This document shows, in pieces, positions 1 through 6,139 of a DNA stretch of 6,139 nt; the first letter of the stretch is position 1, and every line of letters starts with the position of its first letter. The position numbers and the translations under genes are program-made. Source of the stretch: Thiotrichales bacterium (GTDB taxonomy: Bacteria; Pseudomonadota; Gammaproteobacteria; Thiomicrospirales; Thiomicrospiraceae). The DNA is taken from assembly GCA_014763835.1 (NCBI GenBank), contig JACXUQ010000085.1, forward strand, positions 1-6,139. Reading direction: 5' to 3'. Under the pieces are notes generated by a model. That model saw nothing but the letters and a program-made list of their open reading frames with translations. It had not been told where the DNA came from and searched no databases.

Positions 1-8
1 TGTAAGTA

Positions 9-30
9 CATTTCAGTTTCATTTCAGCTT
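9..30 (+). promoter_or_regulatory. 11-bp tandem direct repeat, candidate response-regulator box
   Basis: Two adjacent copies, CATTTCAGTTT (9-19) and CATTTCAGCTT (20-30), match at 10 of 11 positions, giving TTTCAG-N5-TTTCAG with an 11-bp period. Head-to-tail half-sites one helical turn apart are the usual target layout of OmpR/PhoB-family response regulators, and metal efflux operons of the czc and cus type are often controlled by such two-component systems. The repeat lies about 10 bases upstream of a weak -10-like hexamer, where an activator would replace the -35 element. The repeat is visible in the sequence; its role as an operator is inferred. No regulator gene is inside the window. Confidence 0.4.
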
Positions 31-37
31 GCTTTTG

Positions 38-43
38 TAGAGT
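38..43 (+). promoter_or_regulatory. candidate -10 element of the operon promoter
   Basis: TAGAGT matches the sigma-70 -10 consensus at 4 of 6 positions and is preceded by TG at 36-37, but without the one-base spacer of a true extended -10. No acceptable -35 lies 17 bases upstream; that position is filled by the direct repeat at 9-30, as expected for an activator-dependent promoter. Transcription would begin near base 50, leaving a leader of roughly 30 nt. This is a weak call, and the main promoter could also lie upstream of the window. Confidence 0.2.
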
Positions 44-47
44 AGGC

Positions 48-67
48 GGGAATGAATCAAAATTCCC
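48..67. repeat. inverted repeat in the operon leader (GGGAAT / ATTCCC)
   Basis: GGGAAT (48-53) and ATTCCC (62-67) are perfect reverse complements separated by 8 bases (54-61). The dyad ends 5 bases before the GGAG ribosome binding site at 73-76. It could be an operator half-site pair for a repressor acting around the transcription start, or a short hairpin in the mRNA leader close to the ribosome site. The stem is only 6 bp with three G-C pairs, so chance is possible. Confidence 0.35.
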
Positions 68-72
68 ATAAT

Positions 73-76
73 GGAG
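73..76 (+). promoter_or_regulatory. ribosome binding site of the outer-membrane channel gene
   Basis: GGAG lies 6 bases before the ATG at 83. The upstream in-frame ATG at 71 overlaps this site and has no Shine-Dalgarno sequence of its own, so the site decides the start at 83. Confidence 0.65.
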
Positions 77-82
77 TGTGCT

Positions 83-1333
83 ATGCCGATTCTCAAACCG
101 TTATTTTGTGCCCTGCGACCGATGGCGTTGGTTTTAGGGGGGCTGATGTCCTTCAACGCCGCTGCGCAAACGCCCGATTCACTGCAAAGCGTGTGGCAGG
201 CGGTGATGGCCAAACAACCTGATCAGCAGGAAATCCCGCAGTTCGAAGCCTTGTCCAATCGCTACCGTCAGGCCGGCGAGGCCTGGTTTGCCAATGGCGT
301 GAATTTGACGGTGCGCCACGAAAACGATGCCATGACCGATCATACCGGCTTCAAAAGCTGGGAAAGCGGCGTCGATTTTGATTTGTCCCTGGACCAGAGC
401 CACGCTTATCAGCAGCTTGGCGAGAGCTACCAGCAACACGGTGAACGTTATGCCAAACTGCTGCAATGGCAGGCGGCTGCGCTGACGCGCCGGCTGGTGT
501 GGGAACTCAAGCGGGCCGAAGTGCAATGGCAGCGCCTGCAGCAGAATCAGGGACTGATTGCGGCGTTGGCGGATAAAGTGAGCGCCTCGGCCGAAAATGG
601 CGAGGTCCCGAAAATGGATGCGGTACTGGTGCAAAAAGAGCTGCTTGCCGCCGAAAAACAGACCTTGGCGGCCTATAACGCTTATCAGCAGCGCCTGGCC
701 GAGTACCACTACTGGAGCGGGTTCGACGCGTTGCCGCTGCAAATCGAAGAAAGCCTCCCCGCGCAAAACGGCGATTTGAATGCGCTGTTGGCACAACATC
801 CCCAATCGCAGTGGGCCGAGCAGCAGTTGCAGCAGGCACAGGCGCAGCAGCGGGTAGTGTTGAATCAGACACAAACCAAACCCAATCTTTTTGTCGGCGC
901 CAAAGCGGAAGAGGATGACGCCACCGCGGCACGCACCAGCCTGATTGTGCAGATGCGTCTGCCGCTGGGCAAATCGGCGAGCTATCAGACGACCCAACAA
1001 GAGCAGCAACAGGTGGTCAGCGCGCAGCAAATCGCCCTGCAGAAAACACAGCAGCAACTGTCTAACGAAGCGATGCTGGCGCAACAGGGATTGCAGCAAG
1101 AGCAGGCGCTATTGAAACTGACCGGGCGGCAACGCGAGGTCAATGCGCAGGCCCTGAGCATGGCCGAACAGGCCTACGCCCTTGGAGAAACCCCCATCCA
1201 GACGTTGTTACAGGTGCAGTCGCAGATGTTGCAGGCTCTGCTGGACGATGACCTGCAGGCGGTAGCCGTGGGGCAGGCCACTGCAAGATTGCGCCAGGCG
1301 CTGGGATTGGAACTGAATTTCAGCGCTTCTTGA
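83..1333 (+). CDS. TolC/CzcC-like outer-membrane efflux channel (OEP family)
   Basis: Probable outer-membrane channel of the tripartite metal efflux complex, 416 aa from the ATG at 83 (420 aa from the ATG at 71, which lacks a ribosome site). Residues 1-28 form a Sec signal peptide: a basic start, a hydrophobic stretch (A15-M22) and a likely signal peptidase I cut after AAA at 28. There is no lipobox, so unlike CusC it is probably not a lipoprotein. The body shows the OEP duplication: long Gln- and Ala-rich coiled-coil helices interrupted by two beta-hairpin segments, around residues 70-103 (VNLTVRHEND to DFDLSLD) and 268-299 (PNLFVGAKAE to VQMRLPLG), which would build the barrel. Its length is at the short end of the usual range for the family. 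It is first in the operon, as in czcCBA. The sequence itself is poorly conserved, so the assignment rests on architecture plus context. Confidence 0.85.
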   Translation: MPILKPLFCALRPMALVLGGLMSFNAAAQTPDSLQSVWQAVMAKQPDQQEIPQFEALSNRYRQAGEAWFANGVNLTVRHENDAMTDHTGFKSWESGVDFDLSLDQSHAYQQLGESYQQHGERYAKLLQWQAAALTRRLVWELKRAEVQWQRLQQNQGLIAALADKVSASAENGEVPKMDAVLVQKELLAAEKQTLAAYNAYQQRLAEYHYWSGFDALPLQIEESLPAQNGDLNALLAQHPQSQWAEQQLQQAQAQQRVVLNQTQTKPNLFVGAKAEEDDATAARTSLIVQMRLPLGKSASYQTTQQEQQQVVSAQQIALQKTQQQLSNEAMLAQQGLQQEQALLKLTGRQREVNAQALSMAEQAYALGETPIQTLLQVQSQMLQALLDDDLQAVAVGQATARLRQALGLELNFSAS

Positions 1334-1368
1334 TGTCTCTTTGAGAACACGTTTTTAGAAACTCAACA

Positions 1369-1408
1369 GGCCGGCTGGCGTGGCGATGCAAACGCGCCGG
1401 AGCCGGTC
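1369..1408 (+). repeat. GC-rich intercistronic hairpin
   Basis: In the 101-bp gap between channel and adaptor, 1369-1382 can pair with 1393-1408: CCGGCT (1371-1376) with AGCCGG (1401-1406), and GGCG (1377-1380) with CGCC (1395-1398). Two G bases at 1399-1400 bulge out, extra G-C and G-U pairs extend both ends, and the loop is about 10 nt. No T run follows, so it is not a standard intrinsic terminator. It ends 15 bases before the adaptor ribosome site (AGGA, 1424-1427). It may stabilise or mark a processing point in the mRNA and so set the ratio of channel to pump; that role is inferred. Confidence 0.5.
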
Positions 1409-1434
1409 AATTGAACATAGCTTAGGACAGAATT

Positions 1435-2619
1435 ATGCACAATCGTCATTTTATCAATCAGATTTCCAGCCGCATCAAACGCCCCTTGTGGGGAATTGCC
1501 CTGGCCGCTCCGTTACTTGGCGGCCTAGTGTGGAGTCATGTGGCTTTCAGCGCCCCGCAGGGTTTGCAGCTGTCGTCCTCCCAGCAACTGTCGATGGGTA
1601 TGGCGTTTACCGAACTCAAACCGGCAGACAGCGTGACCTCCTATGGCTATCCGGCCCTGTTATCGCTGCCGGCACCGCATATTCAATTATTGGCCACACC
1701 GGTGGATGGCTTGGTGACACGCATTCTAAAAGTTCATGGTGCGGTCAAAGCCGGGGAAGCGATTGTGGAGTTGCAGAGCGCCGAACTGCTGAAGTTGCAG
1801 AAAACCTATCTGGCGACGTTAAGCGAGCTGGTCGTGGCCGAGGCCGAAGTGAGCCGTGCACGCAAGCTGATTCAGGCCGGCAGCGTGTCGCAGAAGCAGC
1901 TGCAGTCGGCGGAGTCGCAGGTGACCAAATTGAAGCAGCAGGCCCAACAGCAATCGCAGGACCTGTTGCTGATGGGGATGGCGGAAGAGGCGCTGACCCG
2001 TCTGCAAAACGCTAACCGCCTGCAGTCGCCGATTATTGCCATTCGTGCGCCGGCTGACGGCGAACTGTTTGAATTGAGTCTCAGCGCCGGCACGCGTTTG
2101 CAGGCGGGCGAACCGGTCGCCAAATTTGCCGAGCTCGACATGCTGGTAGCCGGGGTCAATGTGCCGATCGAGGTCGCTAAAACACTGCATGTCGGTCAGG
2201 CAGCGCGTTTGCTGCAGCAAGGCACTGTCGGGGAGATTGCTTATATCAGCCATCAGGCGGATCCGTTGACGCAACAGGTGGAGGTGCATTGTCGTTTCCC
2301 TAATCCGCAGTTACAGCTGACGGTGGGCGCGCTGGTGGAGGTGAGTTTTATTAACGAGGTGACGGCAGGCCGCCATTTCGCCGTGCCGTTAAGCGCGCTC
2401 ACCAATGTCGATGGACAGACCACGCTGTTTATGCGTTCGCCGCTCGATTCTGCCCAGATACGCCCGCTGGCGGTGGAGGCGGTGGAACAGCCCGGGAAAA
2501 CCGCGGTGGTGACCTTTATGGATGACGCCCCTGTGGATATTGAGCGCTGGAGCGTGTTGAGCATGGGAACGGCTGCCATGTTGTCGGTCATGGCTGCACA
2601 AACCGAAGCGGGAGAGTAA
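1435..2619 (+). CDS. periplasmic adaptor (membrane fusion protein) of a CzcB/CusB-type RND efflux system
   Basis: Adaptor of 394 aa that bridges the inner-membrane pump and the outer-membrane channel. The start has a good ribosome site (AGGA, 1424-1427, 7-nt spacing). Residues 1-39 carry a basic stretch (RIKR) and a hydrophobic segment (about 19-39), read as a signal sequence or uncleaved membrane anchor. Around 45-63 is the LSSSQQLSMGMAF stretch typical of CzcB/CusB N-termini. The lipoyl/biotinyl-like domain is split: first half 86-118 (TPVDGLV...VKAGE), second half 203-236 (RAPADGEL...LQAGEPV). An alpha-hairpin, about 119-195 and rich in Leu, Gln and Lys, lies between them. The beta-barrel (about 237-305) and membrane-proximal domain (about 310-386) follow. 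There is no His-rich N-terminal tail or CusF-like C-terminal domain, so it gives little clue to the metal. The GGAG for the pump gene lies in its last codons. Confidence 0.9.
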   Translation: MHNRHFINQISSRIKRPLWGIALAAPLLGGLVWSHVAFSAPQGLQLSSSQQLSMGMAFTELKPADSVTSYGYPALLSLPAPHIQLLATPVDGLVTRILKVHGAVKAGEAIVELQSAELLKLQKTYLATLSELVVAEAEVSRARKLIQAGSVSQKQLQSAESQVTKLKQQAQQQSQDLLLMGMAEEALTRLQNANRLQSPIIAIRAPADGELFELSLSAGTRLQAGEPVAKFAELDMLVAGVNVPIEVAKTLHVGQAARLLQQGTVGEIAYISHQADPLTQQVEVHCRFPNPQLQLTVGALVEVSFINEVTAGRHFAVPLSALTNVDGQTTLFMRSPLDSAQIRPLAVEAVEQPGKTAVVTFMDDAPVDIERWSVLSMGTAAMLSVMAAQTEAGE

Positions 2620-2624
2620 GTCTC

Positions 2625-5600
2625 ATGTTGTCACGTTTTATGAGTTTCTTTCTGGCGCAGCGCATGATGGCGCTGCTGTTGGCGGTGGGGTTGATCGGTG
2701 CGGGCTGGATGGCGTTTCAGAAAACGCCGATCGACGCCTTTCCGGATGTGTCGCCGACACAGGTTAAAATCATTATGAAAGCGCCGGGCATGACGCCGTC
2801 CGAAGTCGAATCGCGCATTATCGTGCCGATCGAGATGGAGCTGCTGGGTGTGCCCAAGCAGCAGATGCTGCGCTCTATGGGTAAATACGGCATCGCCGAC
2901 ATCACCATCGATTTTGTGGAAGGCACCGATATCTATTGGGCGCGTCAGCAGATTGCCGAACGTCTGGCCGGCGTGGAACTGCCGGAGGGCATATCCGGCG
3001 GGATTGCGCCGATGGCGACCCCGTTGGGCGACATTTTCATGTTCACCATCGAAGGCGACACCCTCAACAATATGGAAAAACGCGACCTGCTGGATTGGGT
3101 CATCCGCCCGGCATTGCGTGCTGTGCCTGGTGTTGCCGATGTGAATGCGTTGGGTGGTGAGGCGCGGGTCTTTGCCGTGGTGCCGGACAGCCTTAAGATG
3201 GCGGCCATGCAGATTCCTTTCGACGCCTTGGAAACGGCGCTGCGCGACAACAACCGCAATGATGGCGCCGGGCGGCTGACGCAGGGCGAAGAGGCGTTGC
3301 TGGTGCGCAGTATCGGCAATTTGAATTCGCTGGAGGATATCGGCGCCATCGTCGTGGCGACGCGCGGTGAGCAGGTGATCCGCGTGCGCGACATTGCGCA
3401 GGTGCGTATCGAATCGCTGACGCGTTACGGCGCGGTAACGCAAAACGGCAAGGCCGAAGCGGTTGAAGGCTTGGTCATCGGCCTGCGCGGCGCCAATACC
3501 AGCGATGTCATCAAGGCGGTGCGTGCCCAACTGGAAGCGCTGAAACCCGCTTTGCCGAAAGGCATCAGTGTGGATATTTTCTATGATCGCGGCCATCTGA
3601 TCGACAAAGCGATTGAAACCGTTTCCAAAGCGTTGGTTGAAGCGGTGGTGCTGGTCATTCTGTTGCTGCTGCTGTTTTTGGGCAATGTGCGTGCTGCCGT
3701 CACCGTGGCGCTGGTATTGCCGCTGGCGGCGTTGATGACCTTTATTTTTATGAACTGGTTCGGGTTGTCGGCCAACCTGATGTCGTTGGGCGGTCTGGCG
3801 ATTGCCATCGGGATGCTGGTGGATGCCGCCGTGGTGGTGGTCGAAAACATCGTCACCCATCAGGCCAAAGAGGCGCACCTGCATCATGGCCGTTTGCCTA
3901 AACTGCATATTATTTACCGCGCGCTGCAGGAAGTGGCGGTGCCGGTGATTTCGGGTATCGGCATTATCATGATCGTGTTCCTGCCGTTGCTGACGTTGCA
4001 GGGGCTGGAGGGCAAACTGTTTGTGCCGGTGGCCTTGACGATTGTGTTTGCGTTGGGCAGCGCGCTGCTGTTGTCGCTGACGATTATTCCGGTGATTGCC
4101 TCGTTTATTCTCGGCAAACCGTCGCACGAGTTGCCGTGGCTGATGCGCAAGGTCTCGCAAGGTTATCGCCCGTTGCTGATGTGGGCGCTGGCGCATGACA
4201 AGTTGGTGCTGGGAGCGGCGGTCGCGGCGCTAGTGCTGGCCGGCGTGCTCTACACGCAGGTGGGTAAGACCTTTATGCCGCAAATGGACGAGGGCGACCT
4301 GATTGTGCAGATCGAGAAAGTTCCGTCGGTTTCTTTGGAAGCCTCGCGTGATCTGGACATGAAAATCCAGCAGGCATTGTTGCAGCAGGTCCCTGAGGTG
4401 GAGCGCATTGTGGCGCGCCTGGGTTCGGATGAATTGGGTCTGGACCCGATGAGTTTGAACGACACGGATACTTTCCTTGTGCTCAAACCGCAGGATAGCT
4501 GGCGTATGCGAACCAAAGACGAACTGATCGAGGAGATTCGTCAGGTATTGGAAAGCCAGTTTCCGGGCATTAACTACGCCTTTACCCAACCTATTCAGAT
4601 GCGCGTCGACGAGATGTTGACCGGTGCGCGCGGTGACGTGGCCATCAAAATTTTCGGCGACGACGCGGCTGAACTCAGTGCCTTGGCCGAGAAAATGGCG
4701 GCGCTGGTGGAGACCATCGACGGCGCTGAAGACGTGTTCACCTCGCAGAACGACGGCATGAAATACCTGCAGTTGAAAGTCGATGCACTGAAAGCCGGAC
4801 GCCTCGGCCTGTCGGTGAACGACTTGGAAGCGCGCCTGCGCGCTTATCTGGAAGGCATGCGTTTAAGTGTGATTTATCAGGGGAACCGTCAGGTGCCGTT
4901 ACTGATCCGTGCCGATGCGGCACAGCGTGCCTCGAAAATGGCCTTTTTGAATCAGCCGATTGTACTCGACAACGGTGAGAGCATTATGCTGAATCAGGTC
5001 GTAGAGGTGCAGGAAGTGGACGGCCCGGTGGCGGTCAAGCGTGAGCTCGGAAAACGCTTCTCCGTGGTGGTCGCCAATGTCAGCGGACGTGACCTGGTAA
5101 GCTTTGTGGAAGAGGCCAAAACCAAGGCGGCGCAGCTGCAGACGCCAGCAGGCTATTACTTTGTGTGGGGTGGGGAATTCGAGAACCAGCAGCGTGCCGC
5201 CGAACGTCTCAGCATTGTGGTGCCGGTTGCACTGGTATTGATCTTTATGATTCTGTTCTCCACCTTCCGTTCGGCCGGACAGGCGGCGATGGTGCTGTCC
5301 AATATTCCGTTTGCCTTGATCGGCGGTGTGGTGGCGTTATGGTTGACCGGCGAGTATCTGTCGGTGCCGGCCTCGGTCGGATTTATCGCACTGCTGGGGA
5401 TTGCGGTCTTGAACGGCGTGGTGATGATGAGTTATTTCAACCAGCTGTTGGCGCAGGGCATGGCGATTTATGATGTGGTGGTGGAAGGGGCCATGCGCCG
5501 CTTGCGTCCGGTATTGATGACGGCAAGCATCGCCGCCTTGGGCTTGATTCCGTTGGTGTTTGCCAGCGGGCCGGGGTCGGAAATCCAGCGTCCGTTGGCG

Positions 5601-5735
5601 ATCGTCGTGATTGGCGGTCTGATCTCTTCGACCCTGCTGACGCTGCTGATTCTGCCGATTATCTACCGTCTGTTCGGCGCGCGCGCCTTGGGGCTGACGA
5701 CACAGGAAACGACACAAGAGGGGAAACAAGGATGA
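2625..5735 (+). CDS. CzcA/CusA-family heavy-metal efflux RND pump
   Basis: Proton-driven inner-membrane pump of 1036 aa, normal for the HME-RND family. Twelve membrane segments are visible: TM1 near 11-29, TM2-TM6 within 337-495, TM7 near 526-545 and TM8-TM12 within 862-1015, with two large periplasmic loops (30-336 and 546-861). Family marks include FPDVSPTQV (39-47), the LGDIF stretch near 134, FMPQMDEGD (550-558), VDEMLTGARGDV (661-672), GFIALLGIAVLNG (919-931) and RPVLMTA (961-967). TM4 carries D400 and E407 (VDAAVVVVEN), equivalent to CzcA D408 and E415; CzcA D402 is replaced by A394. By recalled alignment, CusA copper ligands M573, M623 and M672 become Q562, D613 and E663, which argues for a divalent cation; the exact metal is unknown. 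A cytoplasmic loop (412-428) holds five His. It starts 5 nt after the adaptor stop, with GGAG at 2611-2614 inside the adaptor gene, so the two are coupled. Confidence 0.95.
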   Translation: MLSRFMSFFLAQRMMALLLAVGLIGAGWMAFQKTPIDAFPDVSPTQVKIIMKAPGMTPSEVESRIIVPIEMELLGVPKQQMLRSMGKYGIADITIDFVEGTDIYWARQQIAERLAGVELPEGISGGIAPMATPLGDIFMFTIEGDTLNNMEKRDLLDWVIRPALRAVPGVADVNALGGEARVFAVVPDSLKMAAMQIPFDALETALRDNNRNDGAGRLTQGEEALLVRSIGNLNSLEDIGAIVVATRGEQVIRVRDIAQVRIESLTRYGAVTQNGKAEAVEGLVIGLRGANTSDVIKAVRAQLEALKPALPKGISVDIFYDRGHLIDKAIETVSKALVEAVVLVILLLLLFLGNVRAAVTVALVLPLAALMTFIFMNWFGLSANLMSLGGLAIAIGMLVDAAVVVVENIVTHQAKEAHLHHGRLPKLHIIYRALQEVAVPVISGIGIIMIVFLPLLTLQGLEGKLFVPVALTIVFALGSALLLSLTIIPVIASFILGKPSHELPWLMRKVSQGYRPLLMWALAHDKLVLGAAVAALVLAGVLYTQVGKTFMPQMDEGDLIVQIEKVPSVSLEASRDLDMKIQQALLQQVPEVERIVARLGSDELGLDPMSLNDTDTFLVLKPQDSWRMRTKDELIEEIRQVLESQFPGINYAFTQPIQMRVDEMLTGARGDVAIKIFGDDAAELSALAEKMAALVETIDGAEDVFTSQNDGMKYLQLKVDALKAGRLGLSVNDLEARLRAYLEGMRLSVIYQGNRQVPLLIRADAAQRASKMAFLNQPIVLDNGESIMLNQVVEVQEVDGPVAVKRELGKRFSVVVANVSGRDLVSFVEEAKTKAAQLQTPAGYYFVWGGEFENQQRAAERLSIVVPVALVLIFMILFSTFRSAGQAAMVLSNIPFALIGGVVALWLTGEYLSVPASVGFIALLGIAVLNGVVMMSYFNQLLAQGMAIYDVVVEGAMRRLRPVLMTASIAALGLIPLVFASGPGSEIQRPLAIVVIGGLISSTLLTLLILPIIYRLFGARALGLTTQETTQEGKQG

Positions 5736-6079
5736 CAATGCAGACTTTCGATTTTAGCCACCCGTTGGAGCGCACCACGGACACGGCGGTAGTGTTGCAT
5801 CTGATTCTGCCGGTCGCTCAGGTCAACGAGGTGGTGGATTGCCTGCTGGCGGAAAATCCGCCGCTGTTCTTCTCGGTGATTGACGTGCAGGGCTACGGTC
5901 AGCCGCAGGAACGGCTGACGTTGCGCGAACAGGTGGCGGGTTATCGGCATAAGGTGATGGTGCAGATCGAATGCGATCTGACTCTGGTCAACCAGATTCT
6001 GTCGAGTTTGAAAGCCGAATTGCCGACCGCCACCATCAGTTACCGCGTGTTGCCGCTGATCGCACACGGGCAACTTTAA
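5732..6079 (+). CDS. DUF3240-family, PII-like small protein of the metal efflux operon
   Basis: Soluble protein of 115 aa with no signal peptide or membrane segment, so cytoplasmic. Apparent layout: strand 17-26, helix 28-41, strand 45-52, a GYG turn (54-56), an exposed loop 57-71 (with LREQVAGY), strand 73-80, helix 83-95 and strand 99-109, ending in GQL. This beta-alpha-beta, loop, beta-alpha-beta order resembles the ferredoxin-like fold of GlnB/PII and CutA1 proteins, with 57-71 at the T-loop position. I assign it to DUF3240, seen beside CzcA-type pumps; the family has no settled function. Cys37, Cys81, His23, His73 and His112 are possible metal ligands. The start codon overlaps the pump stop (ATGA, 5732-5735) with GAGGGG at 5718-5723; the ATG at 5738, with AGGA at 5729-5732, is nearly as good and gives 113 aa. 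The coupling suggests it acts on or with the pump, perhaps as a sensor; this is inference. Confidence 0.8.
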   Translation: MTMQTFDFSHPLERTTDTAVVLHLILPVAQVNEVVDCLLAENPPLFFSVIDVQGYGQPQERLTLREQVAGYRHKVMVQIECDLTLVNQILSSLKAELPTATISYRVLPLIAHGQL

Positions 6080-6139
6080 TCGACTTTAAAAAACGTAATA
6101 TGAGAGCTTTGCACGAGTGGGGCGCGAGAGAAAAATGAG
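6080..6139. other. short region after the operon, no clear gene or terminator
   Basis: Sixty bases follow the last stop. ACTTTAA occurs twice (6074-6080 and 6083-6089), but no G-C stem followed by a T run is seen, so termination either lies beyond the window or is Rho-dependent. An ATG at 6135, preceded by GAGAG at 6126-6130, could open another gene, but only five bases of it are present. An ATG at 6100 gives 12 codons ending in a TGA that overlaps the ATG at 6135. Confidence 0.3.

Noticed and set aside
71..82. Start of the channel gene at the ATG at 71
   Set aside because: No Shine-Dalgarno precedes it, and it overlaps the GGAG that serves the ATG at 83. The start at 83 also gives a more typical signal peptide.
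83..115. Lipoprotein signal at Cys9 of the channel
   Set aside because: The residues before the Cys (PLF) do not fit a lipobox, and the Cys lies ahead of the hydrophobic core rather than at its end.
179..1099. 306-codon open frame on the minus strand opposite the channel gene
   Set aside because: It is an antisense shadow: the Leu- and Gln-rich runs mirror CAG/CTG-rich codons of the coiled coil. The plus-strand gene has a signal peptide, a ribosome site and operon context.
1334..1434. Separate promoter or intrinsic terminator in the channel-adaptor gap
   Set aside because: TTGAGA at 1341 has no acceptable -10 at 16-18 bases. The hairpin at 1369-1408 is followed by CAATTG rather than a T run.
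1380..2015. 211-codon plus-strand frame overlapping the adaptor
   Set aside because: It is another frame of the adaptor gene with no ribosome site and an unstructured composition, while the adaptor frame shows the full domain order.
2631..4196. 521-codon open frame on the minus strand opposite the pump gene
   Set aside because: It lies entirely within a clear RND pump gene. Its protein is a low-complexity mix rich in Arg, Gln and His, as expected from the antisense of GC-rich coding sequence, with no domain and no good start context.
6074..6095. Terminator made from the ACTTTAA repeats
   Set aside because: These are direct rather than inverted copies, with no G-C stem, so they do not form a terminator hairpin.
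1..6139. Mobile elements, CRISPR arrays, tRNA or rRNA genes
   Set aside because: No terminal inverted repeats, transposase-like frames, regularly spaced repeats or RNA gene signatures were seen; the window is almost entirely the four-gene operon.

Overview
This window holds one tightly packed plus-strand operon for a tripartite heavy-metal efflux system of the RND (HME) type, in the order of the classical czcCBA operons. It encodes a TolC-like outer-membrane channel (83-1333), a periplasmic adaptor (1435-2619), a CzcA/CusA-family inner-membrane pump (2625-5735), and a small protein that I assign to the DUF3240 family (5732-6079). All four frames are intact. GC content looks to be in the mid-to-high 50s percent by eye. 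The gene content and protein style fit a Gram-negative proteobacterium, probably a gammaproteobacterium. I cannot name the genus from the sequence.

Region by region: bases 1-82 are a short, AT-richer leader. It has an 11-bp tandem direct repeat (9-30), a weak -10-like hexamer (38-43), a perfect 6-bp dyad (48-53/62-67) and a GGAG ribosome binding site (73-76) that places the channel start at 83. The 101-bp gap between channel and adaptor holds a strong GC-rich hairpin with no following T run (1369-1408). The last three genes are coupled: 5 nt separate adaptor and pump, and the pump stop overlaps the DUF3240 start by 4 nt (ATGA). The final 60 bases show no clear gene or terminator.

How they work together: the pump takes up metal ions from the periplasm (and possibly the cytoplasm) using the proton gradient, the adaptor links it to the channel, and the channel carries the metal across the outer membrane. 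The pump has carboxylate and amide residues where CusA has its three periplasmic copper-binding methionines, which argues for a divalent cation rather than Cu(I)/Ag(I). Its TM4 nevertheless has the CusA-like AIG..VDAA form and lacks the first aspartate of the CzcA DFG...D motif.

The most interesting part is the last gene. Its predicted beta-alpha-beta, loop, beta-alpha-beta layout and GYG turn look like a PII/CutA-type signalling protein translationally coupled to a metal pump, which suggests a small regulator or metal sensor for the efflux complex. Its function is unproven.
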